From Asterias rubens (Eukaryota > Echinodermata > Asteroidea > Forcipulatida > Asteriidae): DNA of 64,000 bases. Each line of letters starts with the position of its first letter. The stretch's first letter is position 1. Shown one piece after another: positions 10,860 through 22,394 of this stretch. The stretch is from NCBI RefSeq assembly GCF_902459465.1, contig NC_047066.1:4996377-5060376 (forward strand), written 5' to 3'. The notes beneath the pieces were generated by a model. It saw only the letters and a program-made list of their open reading frames with translations. It was not told where the DNA came from and ran no database searches. Both the position numbers and the translations under genes were made by a program.

Positions 10860-13800
10860 ATGGCATTAATTTCTCGGCGGATTCTTCGCCTTTTATTGCC
10901 AACAAATGCGAGGAGATTTGGTCCAGTTCTTTATGGTAATCTTTCTCAGCATAGTCGGCAGCTCTGTGGGTGATTATTCCGGTTTATTACATGAGTTCAA
11001 GTTGTAAATTACGTACCCGAAGTGTTTCCGATTGGCGGTGTTATATAATTACCATTACTGAGTCAACTCGACCACCGCAGTTTCGTCGGGAGACTGCCGC
11101 GGCAACCGAGCGTGATCTCTCGAACTCGACCGACCGTGGCATTGATTTTACGATTTTTTTACACTCGACCCTTTTGGGGGTTGAACAGACTTTTTCTTGA
11201 AAATTAATTATTTTTGTTTTATTTTATTTATTAATTTAATTATTTCGTTTTTTAATAATAATATTATTTAATACTATTTTAAAAAGAATTGTATTATATA
11301 ATTAATTTAAAAAATTTCTTTCAGAAAAAGAAAAAGTGTTTTTCCATTTTTTTTGTTATTGAGTTTTCTGCAATTCGGAGATACGACTCAATACTGCAGC
11401 ATCTAATTACTATCTTACTAATATTTCAAAAACTTGTGTTTCTATTAAGTTTTTAGTAGCGATAATGAAACCCTCCCGATCGCTGCGCAGGTTACGTTAT
11501 TGCAACTACATTGTATTCAATATTTTAATTGAATTTATACTATTTTTATTTTATTTTTTTTGTATTATTAATATTAGTTATTATTTTTTGATGGTAAACG
11601 CAAACAATTGTTTCCATTGTTTTTGTCTCATTATTTATTTGTTTTTTTTATTTATTTGTTGCTCGTCCACACATTAAGCCAAAATTAAGGAACAATCATA
11701 TACAAATGTAATGGAACATAACTGGCTGATATTTGTAATTGTACAGCACAGGAATTCTTTTTCTGCTCAATTTAGAATGTTGCTATCATTTGGACTGTTG
11801 AGATGGTCCCTATGGTCGATTTAAGGCCAACTGATTTATTATTTAGAGAGTGGTTTGGGATGTCGGGAAAAACTTATTTTGTTGTTGTTTGTGTTAATTT
11901 TGTTGTTTCCAGGGAGCATTTGAAGCCTACATCTAGTAATAGTCTCCGACTGCCAAAGATTTACACCAAAACAGGAGATGCAGGTGAGAGGATTCGTGAT
12001 CATAAAAGATTATTTAAAAAAAATCATTTCTCAATTTTATTTGTTTTCCATAGTATAATGAAATAATAAAAAAATGAAATATAATCCTGAAAGGGTCCCT
12101 CGGCTATTTTGTGTTGCCCAATTTTCTCATTGGACTCTATTGGTATAGACAACTAAACCGAGGCCTGTTTAAAAAGCATTTGTATTTGTAACAACAATGA
12201 CCTTAAAGGCACTGTACACCTTTGGTAATTACTCAAAATATATTAGCATAGCAACTTACTTGGTAAGGAGCAACAGAGTGCTATCGATAGTCTAAACCAT
12301 TTTGAAAAACCAATCTCTCCGAGGTAAGATAGTTTTTGAGAAAGAGGTAATTTCTAACTAAAATATTTGAATCTGAAAAAGACTTTAGGCCTGAAGCCTT
12401 TTTTCTGCCATTTGAAAGCACACTCGACTGTACAACAAGAATGTTTCTTTCTTTTGTTATTCTCTTGCAACTTCGATGACTAATTGAGCCTAAATTTCAA
12501 CAGATTTGTTATTTTATGTATACGTTGAGATAAACCTAGTGAGAATACTGGTATTTTAAAATTACCAAATGTGTCTTAGTGTCTTTAAAGGCAGTGGACA
12601 CTACTGGTAATTGTCAAAGACTAGCCTATACAGTTGGTGTATCTCAACATATGTGTAAAATAACAAACCTGTGAAAATTTGAGCTCAATCGGTCATCAAA
12701 GTTGCGAGATAATAATAAAAGAAAAAACACCCTTGTCACACGATGTTGTGTGCGTTTAGATGGTTGATTTCGAGACCTCAAATTCTAAATCCGAGGTCTT
12801 GAAATCAAATTCGTGGAAAATTACTTCTTTCTCGAAAACTACGGCTCTTCAGAGGGAGCCGTTTCTCACCATGTTTTATACCATCAACCTCTCCCCATTA
12901 CTTGTCACCAAGAAAGGTTTTATGCTAATAATTATTTTGAGTAATTACCAATAGTGTCCACTGCCTGAAAAATTGTACACCACAGTTCACTTTTTGGTTG
13001 TTTCGTGTCATTTTGTCTTTCTTGTTTTCCGGCTAGGAGTGTCATCATTGACAGCCATGGCGCACTAGAAATGTTCAACATTATTGTTATTATAAAGCAT
13101 TGTATTCAAGTTTTTAACAATGGAATTCCAAAAAAGCATCCTACAGCACTGGGTACCGTTGCTGCTGCGTACCCTGCAAAATTTAAATTATTGTAAATAA
13201 ATTGTTTCATACAGGATCCTCTGCGACTATTACTGGCGACCGTAGACCGAAGAATGATGATGTATTTGAAGCACTGGGTGCCACAGATGAACTCTCATCA
13301 GCTATTGGGTAAGTTTTTTGTTTTTTTGCTATAGAAGCTTATTGCAATTTATTTATGTATAATAGTTTGGTTACAACAGCTTGGGATTGTAAAAAGCATT
13401 TTGAGAAACCTTACACTTTGATAAATAAAAATAAATAAATAAATAACAACCGTATTTCTATAGCGCCTAACACCTCTAAAAGAAAGTCTCTAAGCGCTCA
13501 GAGGAAACAAAAGAATAATTAGGTATATGATGATTTGAATAGATAAGTTTTGAGAAGAGTCTTAAAACTTGAGATCGTGGTGGCTTGTTTGATGTGTAGA
13601 GGGAGATTGTTCAATAAGTGAGGTGCAGCAAACTGATAACTACGTTGACCATATGCATTGGTGGTAACTTTAGGGATAACGAGGGCGTCTTTGTTAGCAG
13701 AACGGAGGTTTCTAGAAGAAGTGATGTAATGTGATTATGTAAAAAGATATCAGTTTTAATGGCCCAAAGTTTTGAATGTCAGTAATGTTTTTCACATCCT

Positions 13801-16800
13801 GTATTCCTACTGTTGGGGGATTATCGTTATGCGTGGACTATTTGCAAGGGATTTTAAGCAATATCCCTAAAATGCAACCACCTTTTGAAATGAAATGATA
13901 ACTTGTTAGTCTTATTGTATACATTAGGACAATCGACAGTCCTAAAAAACCAAAGGTATGCTTTGCCTTTAAATTGCATAAATATCACGCCAATGGCTTT
14001 TTGTTTGCGTTCGTTTTTGTTACAAAATGTTAAACCAAATTGTTATCAAAATTTAGTTGAATATTTTATTATTTAATTTCAGACTTACAAGGGAGTTTGG
14101 CAAAGAGGCGGAGCACACATTTGACTCGCAGCTTCAAGAGGTATGTAGTGTTATTGATGGGGAGGACTGTGTCAAAAAACCTAAATAACGAATTGTATTT
14201 CTTTCGTGCCAATTGAAAGTCCCTTGTAGCACTGCAGCCATTTTTGTCATGTTCCTTGTATATCCTATGGTATTACTGTGTTGATTCACACAAGGAACCA
14301 GACTGTTTTCTCTTGGTGTGGTCAACCCCTTAGCCGATGCAGTGTGTTTGCATCATATAGTTATATACAAGAACTAGAGGGTGCACGAGTGACGCTTCGT
14401 GCACAAACGCCACGGGACCGCAAGATGACAAGCGCGCCATTCTGTATGCGCGTTGAATATGAAATACACGTTTGAGTTTTAGTTTTTTTGAAACGATCAC
14501 GCGATGCTGTTTGTTCAACTTACAAAATGGCCGCACAAACACACGCTGTGAGATGGCTGTTTTGTCAACTTAGAAAATGGCCGCCTGCGCGCATGCCAGG
14601 GCGCGTATAAAGGCCAGTGCGCCCTCTAGTTCTTATATATAACTCTATGGTTCGCATCAATCAGTAGTCAGTATGCTTGGAGAGTTTCAGGAGAAAGCAG
14701 AGGATTACTTAGCATTCATTTATACCTCACAGTACCCTCTGGCATTTCAGAGAGTAGAGCATGCCACGGAGGCCATGAACTTTGTTTTTGTGAAGGGGCA
14801 AGGGCACCAATGCATTTTCTCCTTGGTAAAGGGTACCCTATGAGGAAATTGTAAATTTCTACGAGAGCATTTCAAGGGCACCAAGGGGGATGGAGGCAAT
14901 CCCATTGGTTGCCTCCGTGAAGTGTCGGACCTGTGTTTTGGAACGCGGCACCATGGCAATTACTGTGCGTGCTGTGTGTTATTTCAAAGCCTTTTAGATG
15001 TTTTCACTCATCTGTTGTGCACTTTGATTAACTTCCACAGATCCAGTGTCTCCTTCAGGATGTCGGGTCTTGTATTGCAACACCAAAGAGCCAGGCGTCT
15101 GCAAATCAGTTGGGTAAGTTGCAAATAGTTCATTAAAGGCAGTGGACACTATTGGTAATTGTCAAAGACTAGCCTTCACAGTTGGTGTATCTCAACATAT
15201 GCATACAATAACAAACATGTGAAAATTTGAGTTCAATCGGTCATCGAAGTTGTGAGATAATAATGAAAGAAAAATGACCCTTAGTCACACGAAGTTGTGT
15301 GCGTTTAGATGGTTGATTTCGAACTTGAAGTCTCTAAATCAAATTCGTGGAAAATTACTTCTTTCTCAAAAACTATGGCACTTTAGAGGGAGCCGTTTCT
15401 CACAATGTTTTATACCATCAACCTCTCCCCATTACTCGTCACCAAGAAAGGTTTTATGGCAATAATTTTTTTGAGTTATTACCAATAGTGTCCACTGCCT
15501 TTAACAGAAGAAGAAAAAATAATAATAACAACTAGACATTAGGTGTTTCTGAACAAACACAAAGCTGTTCCGTGTTCTTTTGCTTGGACTATGTGCTAAA
15601 ATGACCAAGGAGTCTATAACTGAAAACAAGTTTGAACATGTTGAATAGTGTCTTGAGTTATGGTGCCACTTCCGGTTGACCCGGAAGTAGAGGTCGACAT
15701 GGGGTAACAGTAACCTAAGGCTAATCTCCAATGCCAAAGGAGTCTCTGACTGAAAAAAGTTAACCGCCAAACTCTGCGCTTATGATCACCATTTTCCGCT
15801 TACTGTGTTTTTCAAACATCATCGTGTCATGCATGCACACAGGTTATGTTGGGCTAACAATTGAGAAAAAGAAAAGGCAACGCTATCGATATAAAGATAA
15901 GAATCTAACTTAAATATTACAAAAATAAATATTTTTTTAATTTTGGGGGATAAAAAAAAATATTGTAGTCGTACGGAGATTCGAACTCGCAGGTATCAGA
16001 TATGTAATCGCGACTGATGACCACTAGGCTATAAGGGCCAGTGTATATATTAAGGGTTTACATGTGTGTATCTATCAACAGAGGGGATTATGATCCGGCG
16101 AAATAATTCTTGTTTCATGATTTTGCGAACATGTCACTAAATATGAACTGCTAACGCCTATAACTATTAAGTAGGGTTGAAATGTAGTATTAGATGCCTT
16201 TAGGGGTTTTTGACGACGACGTCGCCGTCGTCAAAAACCCATATTTAAATTACGCACGTTCGTCCCGGACGACGCCACCTCAGAGTCTAAATTTGACATT
16301 TTTTCACTCATTTCTCAAAAACTACAACACCACAGCAAGTAATATTTTAAGGGAAGCTTTCAATTGTCATTATCTTCAAACTGTTTAAGTTTAGTGTAAT
16401 TCTGTGGACACCATGGTATGTCGTTGTCGTCAAAAACCTCTATTTATATACGCACGTTCGTTAAATGAAAACCCTAAACCTTCGTGTGCAAAGTATATTG
16501 GTCCAGAACTCAGTTAGGAAACGAATAAAAAGAGACTGCGCTGTGGTCCAGAACGTAGGAAGAAAAACAAGAAAAGGAGACTTGAGTAGACTCCTCTCAA
16601 GAAGTCACAACTCATGATAGGTACATACTGAATTGCATTTACCATAGAGAATGTTTAACAATAATATGGAAGCGACTGCATCCAGTTATATTCAAATGCG
16701 TAGACTCATCTCAAGAAGTCACAACTCATGATAGGTACATACTGTATGGCATTTACCAAATAGAATATTTAACAATAACATGGAAGCGACTGCATCCAGT

Positions 16801-19461
16801 TATATTCAAATGAAGATTACGTGGCTAATTAGAGTAAAGCTTATGTTCTAAGCTTCAATTTGGTATATGATTTCACTCTTTTGAAGTTATGGTCTAGGAG
16901 ATTAGGTTTAAAGAAAAAAACGTGTGCAATTGCTATGGGTTTTAGGCAGAAACAAAGAATAAGAAAAAAAGAAAAAAAATCTCGACAGAAACAATACCTG
17001 TTTCGACGGTAGGTCGGAACAGCTAATAATTGGCCGCTTTAAACTCTTTCAGTGCCAAGGTTGTACATCACGATCTACTTTATGCTTTATCTACTTTTTT
17101 TTTTTTCAGAGTTGATGGAATTTAGCGCAGTGAACGTGGTAAAACTGGAGAAGTGGATCGATGATTACACAAGGCTGTTACCTCCACTAAAGAACTTCAT
17201 CCTGCCGGTAAGAATTGTTGAGTTTTCTTAGAGTGATAGTAAGGGACAGTGTGCTGGTTTATCTAGATATTAAGTTGCCCCGTGTGTAAATCTCTTTTGA
17301 GTAGTGTTGGTTCTGAAAAGAACTAGTGAATGGAAAAGAAACCAAGATGGCTGCACCATGATAAGTGTCTGTTGATCATAATCATTAATTGTCCTTGTCT
17401 GTAAAGGCTTACCAATCTACCTGAACATTTATTTATCTGAAATCCTGCCATTTCTTTGATTTTAATTCCAATCATGATGAATTGTATAATTATATTTCAA
17501 ATCAATTATATGAGGTTTTATTTTGTATTTTTTTCTTTTAGTCTGGTGGCAAAACGGGAGCTTCTCTTCATGTTGCTCGAGCAGTATGTCGCCGGGCTGA
17601 ACGAAGGTAACACTTCTTATTCCGATATAAGTGTGTGTTGTTTATTACAGAAGAAGGGAAGCTCACTTGATTGAGCTGTCACTTAAATACCATTCATAAA
17701 TACCTCAAGACAGTTTCGCTTTTCTTACTGTTGGAGAGCACATCACGTAGGTGTGTATAAACCAGTAATAAGGGTTGAAACATGGGTGTGACACGCGAGC
17801 TTGCACCTGTTCTTATAAGACAGTTTCTTCATTCCTATTGGTCGAGAGCAACGGCTGAAACAGTTGTGCCACATCACGCGATACGCGCGATGCGCACAGC
17901 ATTCACTTATAAGGAGTTGTTTACCTGAGGGCAGCGGAGGGCTTTACCATTTCATAGCTGGAGGGGTGTTGTGTTGAAAGAAATCATTGAACAATTATAA
18001 TTTTTACATTTATTTTACTTTTTGACTAAAAAGTGTTGATGTTTTTGACCAAAAAGGTATTTATGAATGGGAATCAAAATGTGTTGAATCGGTTTTCAAC
18101 TAGTGGTTTAAACCCGCCGAGGCCTGGTTCTTGATAATTTACCTCGACTTTGTCTCGGTAAAATTATCAAGAACCAGGCGTCGTTGGGATTAAACCACTA
18201 GTTGAAACCCTCTTCACCACACATTGATTCCCTTAGTAATGCAGATCATGTTGTTTTTTTACACTGATTGTCGAGCTTCCTGTGCCTTTTAAATATATTT
18301 TTGATGTCCTATTTTTTTGTCTTAAATAACTTGTATTTTTATCGTTGTAAATTGTAAGTTTTATTGTTGGTTGATTACAGATGCTTTTGACTCTTTTTAA
18401 TTTTATAAAGCGTTCTGGTTTGATGTCGGGTGCGGTATAAATCCTGCTGTTTATTATAATTATTATTATATTATGTCATTATGCATTGGCCAAGTTTGGT
18501 TTTAACAGCAACCAGTACCCAAAATCATTTGCAATATTGGCCTCAAGTTTACAAATGGTCCTTTTTCGAACTCAGCCATTGCTATGGCTTGTAAACTGTA
18601 GCTCCCTCTGAATCTTGTCTGGGCCCTATTTCATAAAACCTGTAGGCACAAAAATATGCTAAGCACAGAAAACAAATCTTGCTTAAAAGCAGAAAACAGC
18701 TACCAGCCAAACTTCCATATGTTTACATTGTTGCAACTGGTTCCACTAAGCATTATTTTCTGCTAAGCAGCTTTATGAAATTTGGTGCTGGTAGTTAACT
18801 AGATCTGGCACTTCATCATGGATTGTTTTTAATGATGACTCAGTTTTAGGCCTTGTAATTAATGCTTTTCATTTTGGTAACTTCTTTAAAATTAATGTTT
18901 TTGCTATGCACTGTTTGGACATTTTCATGAAGTATGGAATTAAATGAGTTTAAATTGAAAAATTAACAACATCACTGTAGCAATTAACTATATTTTGTTT
19001 CACTTCATTAGACTGATTCCACTTGTTCAAAAGGAAGAGGTCGATGAAGTTGTCGAGAAATTTATGAACAGGTAAGACAAATATTTCCATACACTTTGAT
19101 TGTACCCCATTCATTCTCAGCTCACTTTTTTATTCTGTTTATTGGGCTACCACAGGCCTGGAATTACACTGAAGTGTAGCTTCCAACTAGGAATGGGTTT
19201 TTACTCCCACTTCTCAGCCCGAAACTTCCTTCATGGTCTTCTCTTTATCGAGTCGCTTTTAAGTCCTTGGATAGATAAAATGAAATTAGAAAATTGTCCA
19301 TTGAAAGATTACATTTTAAAAGTTTGATCGCATAACTTGATCTTTTCATCACCAACAGATTGAGTGACTACCTTTTCACCCTGGCAAGATACGCTTCCCA
19401 CTGCGAGGACATCGATCCGATGATTTACATCAAAATACGCTCACGAAAGCGCAAGAAGTGA
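10860..19461 (+). CDS. MMAB: Cob(I)alamin adenosyltransferase, mitochondrial
   Basis: Nine exons: 10860-10969, 11913-11983, 13215-13308, 14083-14140, 15041-15113, 17110-17207, 17542-17606, 19012-19071, 19359-19461. Together they encode 243 residues, close to the human length of about 250. The enzyme transfers the adenosyl group of ATP to cob(I)alamin, making the cofactor of methylmalonyl-CoA mutase in the mitochondrial matrix. Seen: a start with good context (A at -3, G at +4), an Arg-rich, acid-free N-terminus ([19 protein letters not shown]) typical of a mitochondrial presequence, KIYTKTGD at 52-59 (ATP-binding start of the PduO-type fold), [15 protein letters not shown], then [20 protein letters not shown] at 169-188, and [13 protein letters not shown] near the C-terminus, all family signatures. 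The basic tail KIRSRKRKK is unusual. Introns 2, 5, 6 and 8 are rich in repeats. The gene is convergent with B3GLCT. Confidence 0.96.
12203..12587. repeat. MITE, family A (divergent copy)
   Basis: It begins TTAAAGGCACTGTACACC and ends in a degenerate inverse copy (ACCAAATGTGTCTTAGTGTC). It directly abuts the next family A copy in MMAB intron 2. Confidence 0.8.
12588..12968. repeat. MITE, family A
   Basis: It begins with AAAGGCAGTGGACACTACTG and ends with ACCAATAGTGTCCACTGCCT. An inner palindrome (GATTTCGAGACCTCA / TGAGGTCTTGAAATC) sits at the centre. The whole 380-bp unit can fold on itself. It lies in MMAB intron 2. Confidence 0.92.
14355..14650. repeat. Foldback element with ends in AGTTATATA..AGAACTAGAG
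   Basis: AGTTATATACAAGAACTAGA at the left end is matched by TCTAGTTCTTATATATAACT at the right end. The interior is GC-rich and carries two copies of a motif around TTGTTCAACTTACAAAATGG. It lies in MMAB intron 4. Confidence 0.85.
15133..15504. repeat. MITE, family A
   Basis: It runs from TTAAAGGCAGTGGACACTAT to ATAGTGTCCACTGCCTTTAA, with TTAA at both outer edges. It lies in MMAB intron 5, 20 bases after exon 5. Confidence 0.93.
15960..16045 (-). repeat. tRNA-like sequence (pseudo-tRNA or SINE head)
   Basis: On the minus strand TAGCCTAGTGGTC resembles an A box and GAGTTCGAATCTC a B box, spaced as in a tRNA, but the stems pair poorly. It is most likely a tRNA-derived repeat or dead tRNA. Confidence 0.5.
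16202..16242. repeat. Near-perfect short palindrome
   Basis: GGGTTTTTGACGACG and CGTCGTCAAAAACCC flank an ACGTCGC centre. A related block (GTCGTTGTCGTCAAAAACCT, then TACGCACGTTCGT) recurs near 16420-16460, so the hairpin is one end of a larger mosaic repeat that also includes a half family C element. Confidence 0.8.
16583..16812. repeat. Tandem duplication, about 115-bp unit x2
   Basis: Two adjacent units share CTCAAGAAGTCACAACTCAT and end in CATCCAGTTATATTCAAATG, with a few substitutions. They lie in MMAB intron 5. Confidence 0.9.
18090..18225. repeat. Hairpin element
   Basis: TCAACTAGTGGTTTAAACCC pairs with GGGATTAAACCACTAGTTGA, and CCTGGTTCTTGATAATTTAC with AAATTATCAAGAACCAGG. It lies in MMAB intron 7. 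Confidence 0.9.
18606..18786. repeat. MITE, family E
   Basis: It begins GGGCCCTATTTCATAAAACC and ends GCAGCTTTATGAAATTTGG. The interior carries TGCTAAGCA-type repeats. It lies in MMAB intron 7. Confidence 0.75.
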
Positions 19462-19490
19462 GCTCAGCATGGAGTGTTATCCTCTCTGGG

Positions 19491-19631
19491 GTAGATTTCA
19501 CAGAGTTAGGACTAGTCCGAACTTAGAACTAGTCCGAGGAGATATTAGAACTCAAGGCTAGTCTCAAGTTAGTTCGAGCAACTCGTCCTAACTTGAGATA
19601 AGACTAGTCTTAAGTTTTTGTGAAATCCACC
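19491..19631. repeat. Palindromic MITE, family F
   Basis: GATTTCACAGAGTTAGGACT at the left pairs with the right end near AGTTTTTGTGAAATCCAC. The interior is full of ACTAGTCC/GGACTAGT-like words. It starts 30 bases after the MMAB stop. Related copies are at about 23000-23135 and 61133-61298. Confidence 0.8.
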
Positions 19632-20148
19632 GCTGGAGTATTGACCAAAGGACAGAGAGTCAGCTGGGGGCAGAGAGGGATTGTTTACCCTAAATTCATT
19701 CACATTTTTGAGATCCACAGTGATACGATTTATGGGCCATTCAGAATAGTCAATAGTGATTTTTTTCCTCTTTTTTTTCCAAAACTGTTTTGACCGACCC
19801 ACCCACCCAAAATTTTTGATTTTTAAATGTTGAATGGCTTCATAATACTCTATACTGAGGTTTAAAATAACGCCTCAATTGGACCAGATATTCTAGATGG
19901 AAGGTTTTCCAACATCAGTAGTTTTCAACAGCTTCTCCTGGCTTAAACAAACAACTTATACAGTATACACAGCGGCAAAATGAAGTATGACATGCAACAC
20001 TAGTTCCTCCAATCAAAAGACGAGGATCTGTGTGTACAGTACATGTATATAATTGTAGATACTGTTCTATGATAGGAAATTTGTGTTTTCTGAATTGATG
20101 TTTTGTTTCATTCCCACACGGGAACCCTTTTTCTTTCTTTTTCTTTTT

Positions 20149-20346
20149 GGGGGTTGAACAAAGAATTGAGTAGAGTGGAATTCGAACCAATGACCTCCGG
20201 ATTAACGTGCCGGCTCTCTACCAACTGAGCTATCTAGCCCTATATTGGCGGTGTCCCTAGATAGCTCAGTTGGTAGAGCACCGGCACGTTAATCTGGAGG
20301 TCGTTGGTTCGAATCCCACTCTAGTCAATTCTTTGTTCAACCCCCA
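20149..20346. repeat. Inverted pair of tRNA-derived SINEs
   Basis: The plus copy (20262-20346) has a perfect A box TAGCTCAGTTGG, a B box GGTTCGAATCC and an ACGTTAA anticodon-like loop. The minus copy (20149-20240) is its near-mirror. Both outer ends are GGGGGTTGAACAAAGAATTG in opposite orientation, so the 198 bp form one long palindrome. Stem pairing is too weak for a working tRNA. Confidence 0.88.
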
Positions 20347-20459
20347 AAATCATTTCAAAATTTACCGTCAGTTTCCCTCGTGGTTTATATTGATTTCTTT
20401 CTTTTTAATACACTGTAAGTAAGTTTTTATCATGTTTTAACTTTAACTAAGAGAGAGAG

Positions 20460-20656
20460 AGGGCCCAATTTCATAAAGCTGTCGAGCAGAAAAATTCTAC
20501 TAACAAATTTGTGTGCTTAGAAACAAATTCAATCAGGCACCAGCCACAACAATGCAACCTTAATGTAATTTTAGCTAGAAGCCTGTGTCTGCTAAGCAAT
20601 ACGATTCTCTGCTTAGCAACTTTTTGTGCTTACAGGCTTTATGAAATTGGGCCCTG
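20460..20656. repeat. MITE, family E
   Basis: It begins GGGCCCAATTTCATAAAGCT and ends GCTTTATGAAATTGGGCCC, an almost perfect inverted repeat. Confidence 0.9.
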
Positions 20657-21044
20657 CACTCTATGGGGACTTTAATCCCAAGTGTTTTGACTTGGATAAC
20701 TTATGTATGCCTGTACCAGTGATAGGCAGTTATTTTTAAAGGGGTGGGGGTGGGCGTCTGTAGAACCATATTCTACAAAGTCGGACAACTTCTTGAACAG
20801 GATTTGGGGGATTGATAATTTTGTTGATGTCAATGCAAAAACATTGTTCTCCCTTGAATAATAATTGCGATATACACGAGTTCGAGAGTGCAACAATTTG
20901 TTGTCTTATTTTAAATAATCTTGGGTGTACACACCAAACCTGTAAGCGCCTAGATATGATATTTTTGCATATTGTATTTAAAGTAGGATTTGAAACTTTG
21001 GATGGTTGAGGGTTTGCAGTAACACCATGTCAATATTATCTCTT

Positions 21045-21212
21045 ATTAGTAGTGTTGGTTCTTAAAAGAACCGTTGGTGAAACTGTTGTTAAAGATACTG
21101 GACACTATTGGTAATTGTCAAATAGTGTCCACTGCCTTTAACAACTGGTTCTTTTCAGAAGCACCAATACTCATAAGAGATATTCACATGGTGTTACCGC
21201 AAACCTCTCTTT
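21045..21212. repeat. Family B palindrome with a 53-bp family A element inside
   Basis: The outer arms are ATCTCTTATTAGTAGTGTTG and CAATACTCATAAGAGAT. At 21089-21141 both ends of family A (CTGGACACTATTGGTAATTG and AATAGTGTCCACTGCC) are joined directly, with TTAA at each edge. This is either an internally deleted copy or the minimal mobile unit. Confidence 0.85.
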
Positions 21213-22394
21213 GCTATAATACATATTGTTTCTATCATTTGAGATTTGTTTTTGCACTGGTGCGACATTTCGAGTCGAATCAATGTTAAAATCTTTGGAT
21301 GTTGTAAATAAAACCAGACGACTAATAAAAACACAAACCATTTTTTTACCATTTTTGTTTTGTAAAAATCTTTTCAAGTTGTTTATTGCTATTTGGCTTT
21401 GAAATGGCGGAAAGAACCTCTTAATTCTCTTTAATACTAGAATAACAATCTAAAACACTATGTTATGAAAATTGCTTGTGGGTTGTTAACATCAAGTACA
21501 ACAAATACTGTACAAACATTACTAAAAATACCACCTCAAGTACATTGTGACCTATTCAATAAAATAATGCTGGAAAATGCACACCAGAATTTGGGTTGGA
21601 TTTCACAAAGAGTTCAGACTAGTCTTATCTCGAGTTAACTCGCCCTACTTGCCTCCGTTTTGCCTGGTCTTGGTGCCCTTTCAAAAGTTTCCCATTGACT
21701 AAGATTTCCCAGTGAAAGCACCCTTCGAAAAATGAAAATGATATGAAATTCTATACAGCCTCATGAACTTATTAAATAGTGCGTTCTTAGTGTATTACCA
21801 CATGTGGCCTGTACAAAAAGGCCCATAAAGACCACAAGGTTTCCATATGAAATCTGTCATTATAGTTCACTTAGTATCCCAATTTCCTAACACAAAACTA
21901 AATTTGTTGTTTTCCTGTTATTTTTGTTAAAATTGTAACTGACCAAATTTGATTAAAAAAATAATAATTATTAGTAATATCTGGGCGTTTTCTTGTCATT
22001 GTACAGAAATTCATGGTCTCTAAAGGGTTTAGTGATATTTACATTTATAAGCAAGGGGTAGATATAGTTAAAAACCAACTTTAATGCTGTAAAAATTGTA
22101 AAAACTTTAATTAAGAACAATCCCTAAAAAAACATTACTTTGTTAAGTTCCTTGTTAAAAATTTCACTTTGACAAATACCATACATTAAAAAGCTTTATA
22201 AAAAATTGTAAAAAGGCACATGAGTAGCTCTATTGCAAAAAAGAGGCCTAACTTCCAACGGTTAATAGAAGTTGAAAGACAGTCTCTTTGTGTAGTGCTG
22301 TGTTGTAAATAAAAACCATGGTGTTTCAATTCCATCTTGTCTTGTAACTGAACTTCTTGTACAGTCTGCCTGTAGAGGTGAATGTAACTGACTA

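Larger units (their letters stand above)
19462..22394. other. Intergenic region between convergent MMAB and B3GLCT
   Basis: This region is the shared 3' side of both genes. It contains a family F palindrome (19491-19631), a SINE inverted pair (20149-20346), a family E MITE (20460-20656), a family B element with a miniature family A element inside it (21045-21212), candidate polyadenylation hexamers (AATAAA at 21307) and no further gene. Confidence 0.65.

Noticed and set aside
20262..20330. A working tRNA gene (perfect A and B boxes, GTT anticodon position)
   Set aside because: Anticodon and acceptor stems pair poorly, the sequence continues into a SINE tail, and there is an inverted twin and several relatives in the window.
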